This document shows positions 11,760 to 23,810 of a stretch of DNA of 64,000 nucleotides, one piece after another; position 1 is the stretch's first letter, and every line of letters starts with the position of its first letter. Where the stretch lies: the NCBI RefSeq assembly GCF_026914185.1, contig NC_070565.1:4712001-4776000 (forward strand), written 5' to 3'. Source of the DNA: Puccinia triticina (lineage: Eukaryota; Basidiomycota; Pucciniomycetes; Pucciniales; Pucciniaceae). The notes beneath the pieces were generated by a model, which ran no database searches, was not told the DNA's origin, and saw only the letters and a list, made by a program, of their open reading frames with translations. Made by a program: the position numbers and the translations under genes.

Positions 11760-12435
11760 TGTTTTGAGTAAAGAAAAGAGAGAGATCTAGAGTAGCGGTG
11801 TTGGTGTTGAGCTCAGGTTTTCCTGTGCGTTCATGAAACGCAACGCCCGGTTAGCTCTCTGTCTTTATCTATCTTCAATAGTAGCTCCAAGCAGTCTTAC
11901 GCTTGTTGAGTCTTTTTTGTCCCTTTATGGGGTGTTGGATTTGCCCTTGGCAAAACGGCGTAGGAGTGACGCTACGTTATCTAAACACGAGCGTACTGCC
12001 TATGAGCCTATAGTTTCTCAGTTGTTTCTAGTGGGCACTTCCACTCACCGTCTGATACCGCTTCTCTTTGAGAGGGATTGGTTCGGTCGTTCTCTATCCC
12101 GTTGACTTTGTCTAGAGAAGGATAAGGATGATGTTTTAGCTTTTCATCTTGGTCTAGTCAGAGTTTGAGTTCTCAGTTACTCACCTTTGGTGTTAACTGA
12201 CATTCTTGCTCTTAATGACTGAGGGCCGGGATTATCCACGTGCCTAACCTTGGTGCTTGTTGGCGTTGGACCTGCATACATCAAAATTTGATGTGTCAGT
12301 TTTACAACTCCATGCGGCAGGTTTGGACTGCGGAAGTGGTTTGCTTTTTGCTTACCAAATTCCGCAGCTGTTGGAGCTCCCGGCCGCTTCCCCAATTTAT
12401 GGGTGCTAAGCCGTTTGCCTTGAGGTGCATTCTCA
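11760..12435 (+). repeat. Dispersed repeat family R1, copy B
   Basis: Same block order as the copies at 6,650 and 61,120, ending in the GGACTGCGGAA...TTCCGCAGC...GGAGCTCCC motif followed by a hairpin with a different stem sequence (CCCA-ATTTA-TGGG at about 12,391). Confidence 0.5.
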
Positions 12436-12438
12436 CAC

Positions 12439-12829
12439 AAACGGCCCCAGATTTTTTGTGCTGTAAGAATACACTCTCTAGAAAACATTATAAGCTCCAA
12501 GGAGGTATTAAAAATCAGGCACACCTTCTATTGACCATGGTTTAGCGTAGCGCAGCACAAATCCACTATTTTTTAGCGTAGCATTAGCACAATCGCGCGT
12601 ATCTGCGCTAACGCTACACTAGAATCTAAAATAGCTTTGCACCCTGTGCGCGTAGCTTTAGCACAGATGCGTGCGATTGCGCTAACGCTACGCTAAAAAA
12701 TAGCGTGTTTGCGCTGCGCTACGCTACACCACAGTCAATAAAAGGTGTGCCTGATGTGTAATACCTGCTTGGAGCTTGTAATGTTTTATAGAGAGTGTAT
12801 TCTTATAGCAGAAAAATTTGGGGCCGTTT
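12439..12829. repeat. 391-bp imperfect palindrome with a TAGCGTAGC-rich core element
   Basis: The outer arms are halves of the 160-bp repeat in inverted orientation (AAACGGCCCC at the left, GGGGCCGTTT at the right). The core, about 12,508-12,757, begins ATCAGGCACACCTT and ends GGTGTGCCTGAT, with long inverted repeats of TTTAGCGTAGCGCAGC. It looks like a foldback or MITE-type element lying between inverted copies of the satellite unit. Confidence 0.7.
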
Positions 12830-13320
12830 GGAGCACCGTAGATAAGGTTTTGGGGGTTTGCCTTAGTAGGAAATCCGCCAAATCCGCCCCCCGGCTACAC
12901 AGGGTCTCCCTGAGGAGTAATAATGCCATGAAGCTCACAATATTCTCTAAAGAGTGTATTTGTATAGCAGAAAAAAATTTGGGGCCATTTGGAGCACCAT
13001 AGATAAGGTTTTGGGGGTTTGCCTTAGTAGGAAATCCACCAAATCCCTCCCCCAGCTACACAGGGTCTCCCTGAGGAGTACTATTGCCGTGAAGCTTAAA
13101 ATATGTTTTAAAGAGTTTATTCTTATAGCTACTAAATTTTGGGGCCATTTGGAGCACCATAGATAAGGTTCCGGGGGTTTGCCTTAGTAGGAAATCCGCC
13201 AAATCCGCCCCCGGCTACACAGGGTCTCCCTGAGGAGTAATAATGGCGTGAAGCTCACCATATTCTCTAAAGAGTGTATTTATATTGCTGTAAATGTTTT
13301 AGGGCGTTTGGGTACAACAG
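12780..13320 (+). repeat. Tandem array, about 160-bp unit, 3.4 copies
   Basis: The marker GAGTGTATT (GAGTTTATT in copy 3) falls at 12,793, 12,952, 13,113 and 13,272, spacings of 159, 161 and 159 bp. Each unit contains TTTGGGGCC, GGAGCACC, AGATAAGGTT, TTTGCCTTAGTAGGAAATCC and CTACACAGGGTCTCCCTGAGGAGTA. No coding frame is preserved. Confidence 0.9.
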
Positions 13321-13392
13321 TGACAAGATTTTTTTTTTTGTATATTCTGTCATTTTTTGTTAAATTAATGTATTGACTCCCATCCTTGAGAG

Positions 13393-13516
13393 GGGAATTA
13401 AATAATCAACTCCCAAAATGCTTTTCGGGCCGCGCAAGGTCTCGAGGACCCAGGGGGGACGTCCGGAGACGGTCTGCGCGACGTAAACGACTTTTGGGAG
13501 TTGATTTATTAATTCC
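13393..13516. repeat. Short MITE-like foldback element
   Basis: Terminal inverted repeats AATTAAATAATCAACTCCCA and its near complement at the right end (TGGGAGTTGATTTATTAATT) enclose a GC-rich 75-bp centre that is itself partly palindromic. Total about 124 bp. No coding capacity. Confidence 0.6.
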
Positions 13517-13519
13517 TGG

Positions 13520-15550
13520 GAGTCGATTTTTCAACTCCCTAACTTTATATGCACTCAAGTATATCAACAAGCAGAGAGTTGTTGCCCAGCAAGCAGTATC
13601 AAATATCATCCAAGAGAGGAGATCTGTAACTTGTGCTATGCATTCCAAGACAATGAAAACCTCTGCATGGTCCTTGATCTCATGTTGAGCAGCTATCTCA
13701 TGTTCCATCTGGATCGGGTTGGGGCCATGAAAGAAGATGTCGTCCGGTTCTCTGTCTGCAAAATGGCGGATCTTGCCCTCAAAAGGGATTGTCCGTTGGT
13801 TGTCCCCCCTCGTCCACCCCCGTCTTCCTTTGTCTGAGCTGACTATCCATCTCCCCTGATGTCCGACTCATGAGCTGAAAGAACTCTTGCTAGAGGACAA
13901 CCCACTGAAAGCAAAGAAGAGGAACCCAAACCTGAACATCAACTCAATGTTGGTCGACTTCCGGCTGATGAAAGAAAGCTTCCTACAGATGTTGCCCCGG
14001 TCATGGTTCGTCAAGCCAGGGGCAGAGACCAGGACGAGCGAAGTGACCACAAGTATGTTCACTGCCTCCATCAGCACAGCCGCCCTTTCTCTCTCCGTCT
14101 CCCTCCTGCTCTTGGCCACACTCCTGTCTCAGATTGTTGGACCCTGCCTGTTATTTTTTGCTTTTGATTGTCCCAGGATCCAATTTTTTCACATTTTGTT
14201 TTTGTCTTGGTCAGTTTGGAAGAAGCTGCAGTTAACGCTTTGGGGCATTTGCAAACCGCCTCGTCCAATCCCTCCCAGCCTAACCTTGTTCAAGCGGCCC
14301 TTTTCCTTGATTTGATCAACGTAGAAAAAAGCACATTCTCTGCCGAAACTCCTGCCTCGCACAACACCTCTCTCCCAGCCTCCTCACTCTCTTTTGTTCA
14401 AGCACTTACAATCCTCTCTCTCTTTTCCATTGGCTCTTGCCTGTGGGGATGAGGATCTAGAGGGTGCCAATGAGGACATCTCTCTGTATCCCTGCACTCC
14501 TCCAAAGCAAATGAGGATCTGGAGTACGCCAACAACATTGTCTCCTGCTCTGTATCCCTGCAAGTCTCCAAAGCAGATGACAATCTAGTATACCAACAAG
14601 GTTGTATCCCTGCTTTGCAAACTGGTGGAGATGCAGAGTGGGAGACACCATTGTTTGTGTGTTCCAGCTCCTCATCTGGTTTGAAGATGTGCGGGATACG
14701 GAGTGGGAGACAACCTTGTTGGTGTACTCCACATCCTCATCCCCATTCAACCTTGAGGGGGCTGCTGCTTCCATTTGTTCAGTTTTTTTATGATACACAA
14801 TATATACAACCGTCTGAGCTTGATTTGATACAAAAAAAGATAGAAATAGAGACATATAAGACTGAAATAGAAGTTGGTACATGGACAAGACATTCAGTTA
14901 GCTCTTGGGCTCATGGCCTCAATGCTCTGCAGATGGCAGGCTTACACCTGACACTTGGGTGATTGGAAGGCAGAAAGAGGGGATGGTGGCTGGACTCAAT
15001 CTCAATTGGTTGTCCTCCTGCTTGGATTGGAAGGCAGCAAGAATTGTTTGGGAGGGGGCTCCTTTGGGTGGGACCTAGTATACTTTCAAGAAAATTCCTA
15101 ATTTCCTGCAAACAAATCTTAATCATAACAGCACAAAGAAAATAAGCCAAAATCAATTATAGGGGCAAAGGAATCAAGGAATATTCAAATACAAGATGAT
15201 ATTTTCTCTGTTTTTGATGTGAGAAACTCTAATCAACTATGTTGCTGGAGATCAAAAAGTAGTACTGTAGAGTCAGTGTCACTGAGAAGATTAACTAAGC
15301 TCAACTCCGCCTTGGGACATACTACATTTCCTCTCATTGGTAGAGTACTGATTCCTCTTTCTCTCCGAGCTAGGCAATGTGTGTGAGACTATTGTGTCAG
15401 TAACAAAACTCCCCAGCCGGCTCACACATGCTGTGCTGATAAACATAGATATACATCTGTTTGTTCTCATTCAGGCCTGAATGTGTATTTCTTTTGCCCA
15501 TACACATACCGCAGAGTTCATCCAGAAAGATATACCAATTGTACAAAGTA
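13520..15550. other. Repeat-rich intergenic DNA
   Basis: No gene recognised. From 14,450 to 14,755 there are several diverged copies, in both orientations, of a ~60-bp unit containing GGATCTGGAGTACnCCAACAA and TGTATCCCTGC. The open frames here arise from those repeats and are not protein-like. Confidence 0.4.
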
Positions 15551-15552
15551 AA

Positions 15553-16411
15553 CACCAGGAAAATAAAATAGTCAGTTGATGACAAGTGACATCACACCAG
15601 CTCCAGCCAGCTACCCACCATCTATCCACTATCTACCCCAATCTCCCAACCATCTTCTCAACTTCAAAAATTTACCAAGGAGGTCCTGTTCAGTTTTTGA
15701 TGAGCCCAACTGATCCTCAGTTCTTCAGTTCTGTCCTTTGGTACCCAGCTCATGCTCAGCTTTTTTGCCCAGCTCATATTCATCTTTTTTCACACAGCTC
15801 ATTCTCAGAATTGGAATAGAGCCTTTTGACTAGTCCTTGCCCAGTTGATGCTCAGCTTTGTACTAGTCCTGGCGCAGCTGATGCTCAGCTTTGTAGCAGT
15901 CCTTGCTCAGCCTTTACCTAGTCCTGTCCCAGATGATGCTCAGCTTTGACCCGGTACTGGGCCAGCTGGCCAGCTGATGCTCAGCTTGCTGAGTATCAGC
16001 TGAGCCAGGCCAGAGAAAAAGATAAGAATCAGCTTGGACAGGACCAGAGCAGAAAATCAGCTAGGCTAGGGCCAAAGCTGAGCATCAGCTGAGCCACGGC
16101 CAAGGCTGAGCATCAGCTATGCCAGGGCCAAAGATGATCATCAGGTGGCCGGTGCTAAAGCTGAGCATCAGCTGGGCCAGGTAAAAAACTGAGCATCAGC
16201 TGAGCCAGGGTAAATGCTGAACATCTGCTGGGCCAGGGACAAAGCCAAGCATCATTTGGTTTTGTCACATGGAGTGCTTTGATCCTGACACCTGTAATGT
16301 GAGCCCTAGATGTGCTGGTGGAGAGGAGCAGCATTGGAGCAGTGTTGGAGCTGAAAACAAAGCTGTGTCATGTCACTTGCCATCAAGTGACTACTTTTTT
16401 TTTTCCTGGTG
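15553..16411. mobile_element. Non-autonomous TIR element, copy 1 (CACTA-like?)
   Basis: Termini are CACCAGGAAAA...AGTCAGTTGATGACAAGTGACAT and its inverted counterpart ending TTTTTTTTCCTGGTG, about 45 bp of TIR. The flanks carry AAA on both sides, compatible with a 3-bp target duplication. TIRs beginning CAC plus 3-bp duplications fit the CACTA/EnSpm superfamily; no transposase is present. The interior is a run of ~30-bp repeats around CTGATGCTCAGCTTTG, first in one then in the opposite orientation. A second copy lies inverted at 19,940-20,996. Confidence 0.65.
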
Positions 16412-16851
16412 AAAGGGATAACAGCGATCAGCATCTCAATTTCAGAGTTACAGAGGAAATTAGGGCCAAAGGATATCCAATCAACCCAGTGCTTCGGAAG
16501 ACACATAAATACAGAGAAAAATTGAGGCTCAGTCCTCATTTGATAGCAGTCAAGATTTGTTCTGCCTGGCTGTTGGGGTCCTGCAAGTGAAAATGTCCAA
16601 AAAAATGAAAATTCAGGAGGGAAATCAGCTCGTACGAGAAAGTTGTTACACAAGTATACACTGCGCAATATGAAAGTAGTCGAAAGCCGATCATGCAAAT
16701 GGTGAAACCGTTTTAACATACAAAACAAATTACTTTTCCCGAAATGAAGCTCTTAGGAATTGGACAATTTTGATATCCAAAATACACTACCGGAGCAAAA
16801 CAGAAGAAAAACTCTGCGGTTACACAAATACGGATGAAATATCGCTCACGT

Positions 16852-18775
16852 TTAAGAAGGAAGATCTTCTAAAGCCTTAATAATGCGATTGACTTTACGA
16901 TGCAGGAGTGTTCTGAAGGTTCTTTGATCTTCAAGCGAATCTGATTTATTTCCCAAGGCCTCCGTAACAGCATCGAAGACAGTTTGGACGGCTGATCGTA
17001 GTTTGCCTTGTTTGACAAGGTTGAGCCCGTCGTGATCGATTTCGTCCGTGGTTTTTGACTGATTAATCACCAACAACGACTCCAAGATGACACTCAAGAC
17101 GGAGAGATAACGCGATTCGGCACTTAAAAGCGCACTAGGATCGAGTTTTGAGCCAGCCGAACTGCGCCGTTTACCTGTCGCTGGGATTTCAAGTAGTGGG
17201 CGCGGCAAGAGTTGGGTGATCAGGGATGATAATGATAGCAGTTGTGACTTTGAGTTTGAGATTGACGATTGAGAGTCAAATTTCAGAGCCGTCCGGGATG
17301 GTGTCCGTCGAAGTCCCGTAGTGCTAGCAGTTCCATTCAAACCTGCTTGTCCTGGTGACAAGCTGGCCGCGGAACTTTGAGAGTTTGACAAGGTAAATCC
17401 GACGAGTGGCGTTGGTGTTGATCGTGTAACGGATTCAAGGAAACGCGACAGAAGGCGAGTTCGCAAGAGATGATCTTCTGGTAAGACCTTAAAAAGGGAA
17501 CAAATTCGCAACCATCAAAAGCCTACTCAAATAAATCCCTTGGAAGATAGGACAGGTATCTCACGACCTATTCGAAAAGATCAAGCAGGAAACGAGAAGA
17601 CGCACATTAACAAAGGTGCGCAATGCGTTTGTTTCGAGACCGAGCATGCGGATCACAATATCCTCTCTCAACCGGCCCGGTTCGAGCAACTGAATACAAT
17701 CCAGTCGGTCGAGCTAGTCAACGCGTGGTGGAAGTCTAGAGTCAGCTGCGAAGGGCGCCTAGTGCAGATGATATCGGGACAAACCAAATGGAGGAGACGG
17801 ATTGACAGCTCTTGAGCACGAGCAAGGGAGTTGGTCGCACACCCCCAAACATAAGTAGGAGAGGCAGAGTTCCGACTAAAAGGCTCGAAGATGATGTCAT
17901 ACACCCGAGTGTCTATTCGAAACCCGCCCGCAGGCGCGTCACCTAATTGTCTGAGAAAATGAGGAAAACAAGTCTTGCGTTCCTGGATAGGTCCTTTCTT
18001 GGACAACTGATGTAGGCTTTGGGTCTGGATTTCGGGAACTTCTTGATTCTTGAAATCGATCTCCCAGGCTGTCACAAGGAGATTGAGCAAGTCCCACCCT
18101 CCAGGGCTGATAGTTTGTTTAGCTGATTCATCCAAACTCAAGAGAATTTCCCAGATATTTGATGCATCTACAAGCCGCCTGACGATTGGTTCACAGCCTT
18201 GGTTTTTGAAACTTTCTTTGGGAATCACGTCCATATCGACCGGCTTGCTGGTATTATAACCGGGCAAACATCTCAAAATGCTGGACGGCCCGCTCGTCTT
18301 GACGAAAGAATCCAGATAGCTCCACGCTCTCCATGCTACCTTCTTTCCAGTCAACACCAATGGGTCCGGATGATTCGCTGGTACTTGGGATCTTAAGCAA
18401 AACATCGGGTGAACAACGAGCCCCATAAGCTGAAGCACGTGAGCCCTTTGACAAAAAAAGGTAGGAGGCAAAATCAAATATTAGCCCCCTCGTCTTTAAA
18501 TTGGAACTGTCACGATGGATCGAAGAAAACAGTACAAACGGCACAGGTACCATTTTCCGACCAGTGAACTGCTCGATCAGGGAAAAAAAGCCTTCAACTG
18601 GATGATTCAAATTAAGATCAGTATGCAGGAAGGTGAGGTTAGCCTGGTATACCATCAAGGAAGTGTAGATAAATTGAGATAAGCGCGTTGATATTGACTG
18701 ACAGTCATCGTCCTGGTCGTCGGGTATCAGACAGACCCACTTTTGGGGCATGTTAAGGACCTGAGATTCAGCCAT
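16852..18775 (-). CDS. Unrecognised multi-exon protein, about 548 aa
   Basis: Proposed exons on the minus strand: 18775-18261, 18178-17785, 17713-17612 and 17487-16852. The introns are bounded by GTTATA...GTCAG, GTTTGT...GACTAG and GTTAAT...TTTAAG. Joining them keeps one frame and yields continuous, protein-like sequence (for example RLLHL joined to LDRLDCIQLLEPGRLREDIVIRMLGLE). A fifth intron of 57 nt (GTTGTCC...TTTCTCAG) is likely inside exon 2 because a good pyrimidine tract precedes the AG; it is in frame either way. The protein is Leu-rich and helical with a Ser/Thr/Arg-rich insertion after the third intron (around residues 370-420). No domain recognised, no signal peptide. The island gene is flanked by inverted TIR elements. 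Confidence 0.65.
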
Positions 18776-19190
18776 CGAATCTTCTGTGAATGTGTACTTC
18801 GTCGTTTTTGCTGGTGCTAGTCAATCGTGATTATCGTTGTGGGGGACACCTGCTGCTGGGACTTGGCGGTGTCGCCCACGACCCCCGACCCCCTTCCGCC
18901 GCCTACTGGGGGCTTCTGTGTCAAAAAAAGCTCGACAACAGGTTTCGGACGGGACCGAGGCCACTCCCTCTCAAACTCATCCCGGGGTCCCGACGCACCA
19001 GATGGATGGGCCAAACCTCATATGAACTTCTTCTTGCCAAATCTACATGATCGGCGCAAGCCGCCACGGGTCATCAATTGTCAAACTCCGACTCGCCTAG
19101 ACATTTGACTCGAAAAACTGATTAGCCAAAATTTTGGCAGCAAGACAGAGCCATCCCCGCAACAGGGCCGGGTTCAAAATAACTAAAAGT
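18776..19190. other. Intergenic, promoter side of the unknown gene
   Basis: GC-rich 250-bp stretch upstream of the 18,775 start, then the 3' flank of the tRNA gene. No further gene seen. Confidence 0.4.
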
Positions 19191-19279
19191 TGACTCTGGC
19201 CGGGCTCGAACCGACGACAACATGCGTTCACGTGGCGCAACATGTTAAGCATGTGCTCTACCAACTGAGCTACAGTGCC
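19191..19279 (-). tRNA. tRNA-Val (anticodon AAC) with a 16-nt intron
   Basis: Folds as a full cloverleaf: acceptor GGCACTG/CAGAGTC (one A-A mismatch, one G-U), D arm GCTC-AGTTGGTA-GAGC, anticodon stem CATGC/GCATG, spliced loop TTAACAC, variable loop TTGTC and T arm GTCGG-TTCGAGC-CCGGC. The intron (TGTTGCGCCACGTGAA) sits at the canonical position one base 3' of the anticodon. Mature length is 73 nt plus CCA. A TTTT Pol III terminator follows within about 10 bases. Confidence 0.93.
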
Positions 19280-19939
19280 AAAGGGGAAACGGATGTGAGG
19301 CCTCACCCCGCATTAGGGTCTTATACTGAGAAGCAACTCTTGAACAGGAATTTTTGGTACACATATGTATGGGCCCCTCCTTGTCATAATTTATTATAAG
19401 TTAATTGTTCCTTTTGATGCTGGTGATTGCTGCACTGTGCTAAATGGCTGCTACCCCAAACCTTTTTTCCAACCATGCACTGGGTTTTACAGCAAAAGCA
19501 AAAAGGCTTGCGGTCCGGCTGGCCCAATTTTGTAATCTCAGCCACTGCCCTTCAAGCCTGTATAGGTCCTGTATGTCAAGCTGCATACAGGAATATCATT
19601 GGAAGAAGAATGCTATTTCCTTCATTATTGACATTGGGGTATTGAGGGTTGCACCATTGGAATCCTGGTGCAATTTTACCCCCATCGGCCACTTTGCCAG
19701 GACTATCTGCCTCACCCACTAATCGGCCCAACACGCAACTCAAGCTCAACCAGTTGCCCGGAGGTGATGTGACATCCTGTACAGTGGAGCTGTACAGGTG
19801 TGTGGCTAAAATGCAGCAGGCAATTTTCAGCCTCCCGTACCCGCAAGCTTTTTCGCTTTTTCTGTACTCTGCTGTGATTTTTCTTGATTGTGCACTCAGT
19901 GCTATTCCATCCATTCCTCATCTTCCCCAAGCTCTTCCT
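19280..19939. other. Intergenic, no gene seen
   Basis: No supportable coding region; short overlapping open frames on both strands lack protein-like composition. A small inverted motif GTACAGTGGAGCTGTACAG is present near 19,778. Confidence 0.4.
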
Positions 19940-20996
19940 CACCAGGAAAAAAAAGTAGTCACTTGATGCCAAGTGACATGATGCAGCTTTGCTTTCAGCT
20001 CCAACACTGCTCCAATGCTGTGCCTCTCCACCAGCACATCTAGGGCTCACATCACAGGTTTCAGGAGCAAAGCACTCAATGTGATGAAACCAGATGATGC
20101 TCAGCTTTGGCCCTGGCCCAGCTGATGTTCAGCTTTTACCCCGGCTCAGCTGATGATCATCTTTGGCCCTGGCACAGCTGATGCTCAGCCTTGGCCGTGG
20201 CTCAGCCTTGGCTGAGGCTCAGCTGATGCTCAGCTTTGGCCCTAGCCTAGCTGATTTTTGTCTCTGGTCCTTTCCAAGCTGATGCCCATCTTTGTAAGCT
20301 GAGCATCAGCTGGCAAGCTGGCCCAGGACTGGGTCAAAGCTGAGCATCAGCTGGGCCAGGACTAGGAAAAGGCTGAGCAACAACTGGTAGAAAGCTGAGA
20401 ATTAGCTGTGCCAGGAATAGTACAAAGCTGAGCATCAGCTGAGCAAGGACTGGTCAAAAGGCTTTATTCCAATGCTGAGAGTGAGCTGCATGAAAAAGCT
20501 GAGTATGACACTGCAAAAAAAACTGTGTCAACTGTGAGCAGTTGACATGCGGCAACTCTGAGGAAGCTTGTGGTGTTACACCAGCCTTACTCAAGGTTTG
20601 ACTCAACCCAAGCTTCAATGCACAGTCACTGTGCACCTTGCACAGTGACTGTGCCAACAAGGGCACTTCTGCATTCATGTGGAGTTACAATGGCAGCTTG
20701 GCTTGAGTATCCTGCATGTCAACTGCAAGCAGTTGACCAAGTTATTTTTGCAGTGTGAGCTAGGCAGAAAAGCTGAGTATGAGCTGGGTACCAAAGCTGA
20801 GCATCAGCTGGACAGAACTGAGGATCAGTTGGGCTCATCAGAAACCAAACAGGACCTTCTTGGTAAATTTTGGAAGTTTAGGAGATGGTTGGGAGATTGG
20901 GTTAGGTAGTGGATAGATATTGGATAGATGGTGGGTAGCTGGCTGGAGCTGCCATGATGTTACTTGTCATCAACTGACTATTTTCTTTTCCTGGTG
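19940..20996. mobile_element. Non-autonomous TIR element, copy 2, inverted relative to copy 1
   Basis: Starts CACCAGGAAAAAAAAGTAGTC and ends AGTTGATGACAAGT(A) in reverse before TTTTCCTGGTG. The flanking CCT on both sides is the likely 3-bp target duplication. Its right end matches the left end of the copy at 15,553 through the CAGCTCCAGCCAGCTACCCA segment, so the two copies are in opposite orientation. The interior again consists of AAGCTGAGCATCAGCTG-type repeats. About 200 bp longer than copy 1. Confidence 0.65.
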
Positions 20997-22300
20997 CCTG
21001 ATCTGCCAGTTCCCTTTTTGATTACCATCCTCCTACTCCCTTCCTTGGACTTCCTTTTGCCCATTTCTTATCCCACAAACCACTGCCAACAAGCTTCCTT
21101 GCTCTGTTTATTATCAAACAAATCCACCCCCAACCACACTATCTAAATCATTCTGAATCAATCTTTTCCGGACTCACTTGAAAGGCAGTGTGCAGTGAAC
21201 TTTTCCCTTCCCAGCACTGCCTACCACCTGGCATGGTAGAAGTTCCACGCAGGTACCTGGGGCCGCGGGCCAGTCCCAAATGTGGGTGTGGGTGTCTATT
21301 TTGAGCAGAGTTTCATGGAGGTACCCACACAGGACCCTGGCAAGCCTCTAGGGGACCAGTGTGGTGAGATCAATCAAGATAAAATGGGTTTAAATAAAAT
21401 AAAATAAAATATTACAGATATAAAATTCATGTACACACCATCAGAAAGCAACAAGTGTAAGCTTTAAAAGGATGGTACATACAGAAATAAGTGAAACATC
21501 TTCATTCCAAAGCACTCAGAATCACAGAACACACTTATATTCACATGTGTATATAATATGTGTTACATAATGTATATTTTATCACAATTATACATAGATC
21601 CTACTCATATCTTGTTTCAAAACTGCCTTGGACCATCTTCAAATGCATAGAAAATTCCCCCACAAAGATTTAAATATCAAATGTAGAATCTCTTCTTGGA
21701 TGTGATCTCATAATAGGGGTTGTTTCACAACACTTGTAAAGCATTCCTAACCAGTAGATCTATTTTAAAAAATTGTAAAAGCACTCTCAGATGTCATTTC
21801 TCCCCCATGCTTGCACTAGTGAGTGCTAATTCATATTTTTCAGCAGAAATCACATCAAAAATTGTTCCCATTATCAAATATATTGACTCAAGAATCTTCC
21901 TTATTAAATTAAGAAGGACCACTCCCAGATTCCCTTTTACCACACATTCTGCTATGGATCTCCTGCGGTGTCATAATGTAGGCAGTGCAGTGAGGGGAAA
22001 GTTCTATGGAGCTGCCCTTGTGATGGTGTGGAACTCCTACAAGATTAGGAAAGAGCTGCGAGGGGAAATAGTCAACTACACTACTAATAATGTAGAAGAG
22101 GCTACAGGTGCTGGTGAGGCTGCCCTCTTGACTAATGCTGATGGAGAGAGGGTTACACTAAGAAAAAGAAAAGGGTGTGGCTGATGATTCTCTTTGACTT
22201 AGATGGCTTTAACACTAATGAGTTTGAGGTGTATCAATCCTACTGAGTGAGAGAGGAGAAGTGAGAAGGGTAAAAGCAGAAGCTCTTTGGCAGTCACTCT
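20997..22300. other. AT-rich intergenic DNA
   Basis: A 154-codon open frame (21,720-22,184, plus) is present but has no recognisable features. The segment 21,205-21,250 duplicates a piece of the decayed gene near 43,002-43,047 (shared CACTGCCTACC.CCTGGCA). A (AAATAAAATAAAATAAAAT) microsatellite lies at about 21,391. Confidence 0.35.
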
Positions 22301-22675
22301 GAGATGTGTAATGAGATATATGCTGGGGGATATATTTCAGAAGGGTGAAATGTTATCTAAGGTGAGGTGTAAAAGGTACTACAGAGAGTATGGGGGGAAG
22401 GTGCATACAAAGTGTAGTGGGTGAAAGTGCATGATGGGGAGTAAAACATCTAGAGGGGTGTTTATATATGTGAGAAGTACTACAGGGGGTGATACATGAT
22501 GAGCACATAGTAACAATATCTGAAGATGAGCAGTAATGATTAAGGTGCAATGACCAAGGAGTGTACATGAAAGATAACTATGTAGAACATGAAATAATGA
22601 TGAGCAGAAGTAAGAATGTACATAATGAAGATGAGCATTTGATAATAACTACAAGAGCTATGAAGGAATGTACTG

Positions 22676-22976
22676 CTGATTCATATGAAGGGGAAAATGA
22701 GTAATGAAGTTATGTAAGATCTGCAGTCCTATGTAGCTATGATACTAATGAATGATGTATGTAATAATGCTAAGGATAGGTATGAAGAAAATACCTGCCA
22801 AAACTATACATGCCAATAACTGCTGATCCATTTGGAAATCCTAGGTGAAATGAGTGGGTGACTAGGGGTAAAATGGGGTGTAGAATCTGAATATGAAGTA
22901 ATAATGAAGTATTTATGAAGGTTTTAGGTGATATGAGGGTGATAGTATGAACAGGAACAGGGTTACCACACCGTGA
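22676..22976 (-). repeat. LTR-like repeat, family 3, reversed
   Basis: Reading the minus strand from 22,976 it begins TGTGGTAACCCTGTTCCTG, the same start as the copy at 24,840, and shares with the other LTR families of this window the TGTGGT start and an ACCCCTAGTCACCCACT block. The minus-strand end of the repeat is not defined; similarity may extend left of 22,676. Confidence 0.55.
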
Positions 22977-23810
22977 GATAGAACGTACGTGGAGTCGTTA
23001 GTTTACAGGTTGGCTTGAAAAGTGAGGAGTTGCCACTCACATTGGCCGCTTCTTGTCCACTCCATCAACCAGCTCACTTTGTCTCAGGTGTGATTGTTAG
23101 GCTAAGGCTGTAACCCAGGTGTTGGTCTGGTATGGTACTCCGTCTGTCAGGCGGAGGCAGTTGAGACAGGGGAAGAAAGGTGCTGTTTAGGCTGCCCTCC
23201 GTGGAGTTCCGGATAATGCACAAAAAGGAAATCAAAAGTGATAGCTGGTTGGGTTGGGTTGGGTTTGATTTCAAGAGATACACCAAGTTTGGAAGCCTGG
23301 CATTGGTGTTGGTTGGTTTGTAGAGGTCTGGAAAACAAAAAGACAATGGTGGAGCAGACTCTGCAATACTCAAAAAATGAAGATAGATCAAAACTTTGAT
23401 GGTTCTTTCCTTGATGAAAAAATTCCCATGCCAACCCATCCTCCAAGTGTAGAAATGCACTTGGAATCCAGGCGGAGCATGTCACAGAAGGTTTCATTCT
23501 CCCCTCACGTGTGACAAGCGCACAGACATCGCAACAACACAAAGAAAAGGAAGGAAAACAACTTGAGCATTGAACTCCTCCGCCGGTGGACCTTGCAAAT
23601 CAATTACAGTCAAAACCGCAAAACCGCATACCTGTCTATGTGCATAAACTGTCAAACTGCATAGCCGGTGGCTTCTCCGCAGGTTGGTGCGCGCCAAAAT
23701 TGAGTACATACCGCATACTGTAATACTGCATAAGGATACTGGGGAACCCCACCTTCGAAACCACATAAAACTACCACAAAAAAAACCCTCTACCCTTCAA
23801 TCAAGAAGCA
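22977..23810. other. Intergenic/transposon leader, no gene seen
   Basis: Sits between an LTR-like repeat and the pogo-type transposase remnant. No convincing coding region. Confidence 0.35.

Noticed and set aside
21720..22184. 154-codon plus-strand frame
   Set aside because: No domain, no homologous copy noticed, AT-rich surroundings; not supportable as a gene.
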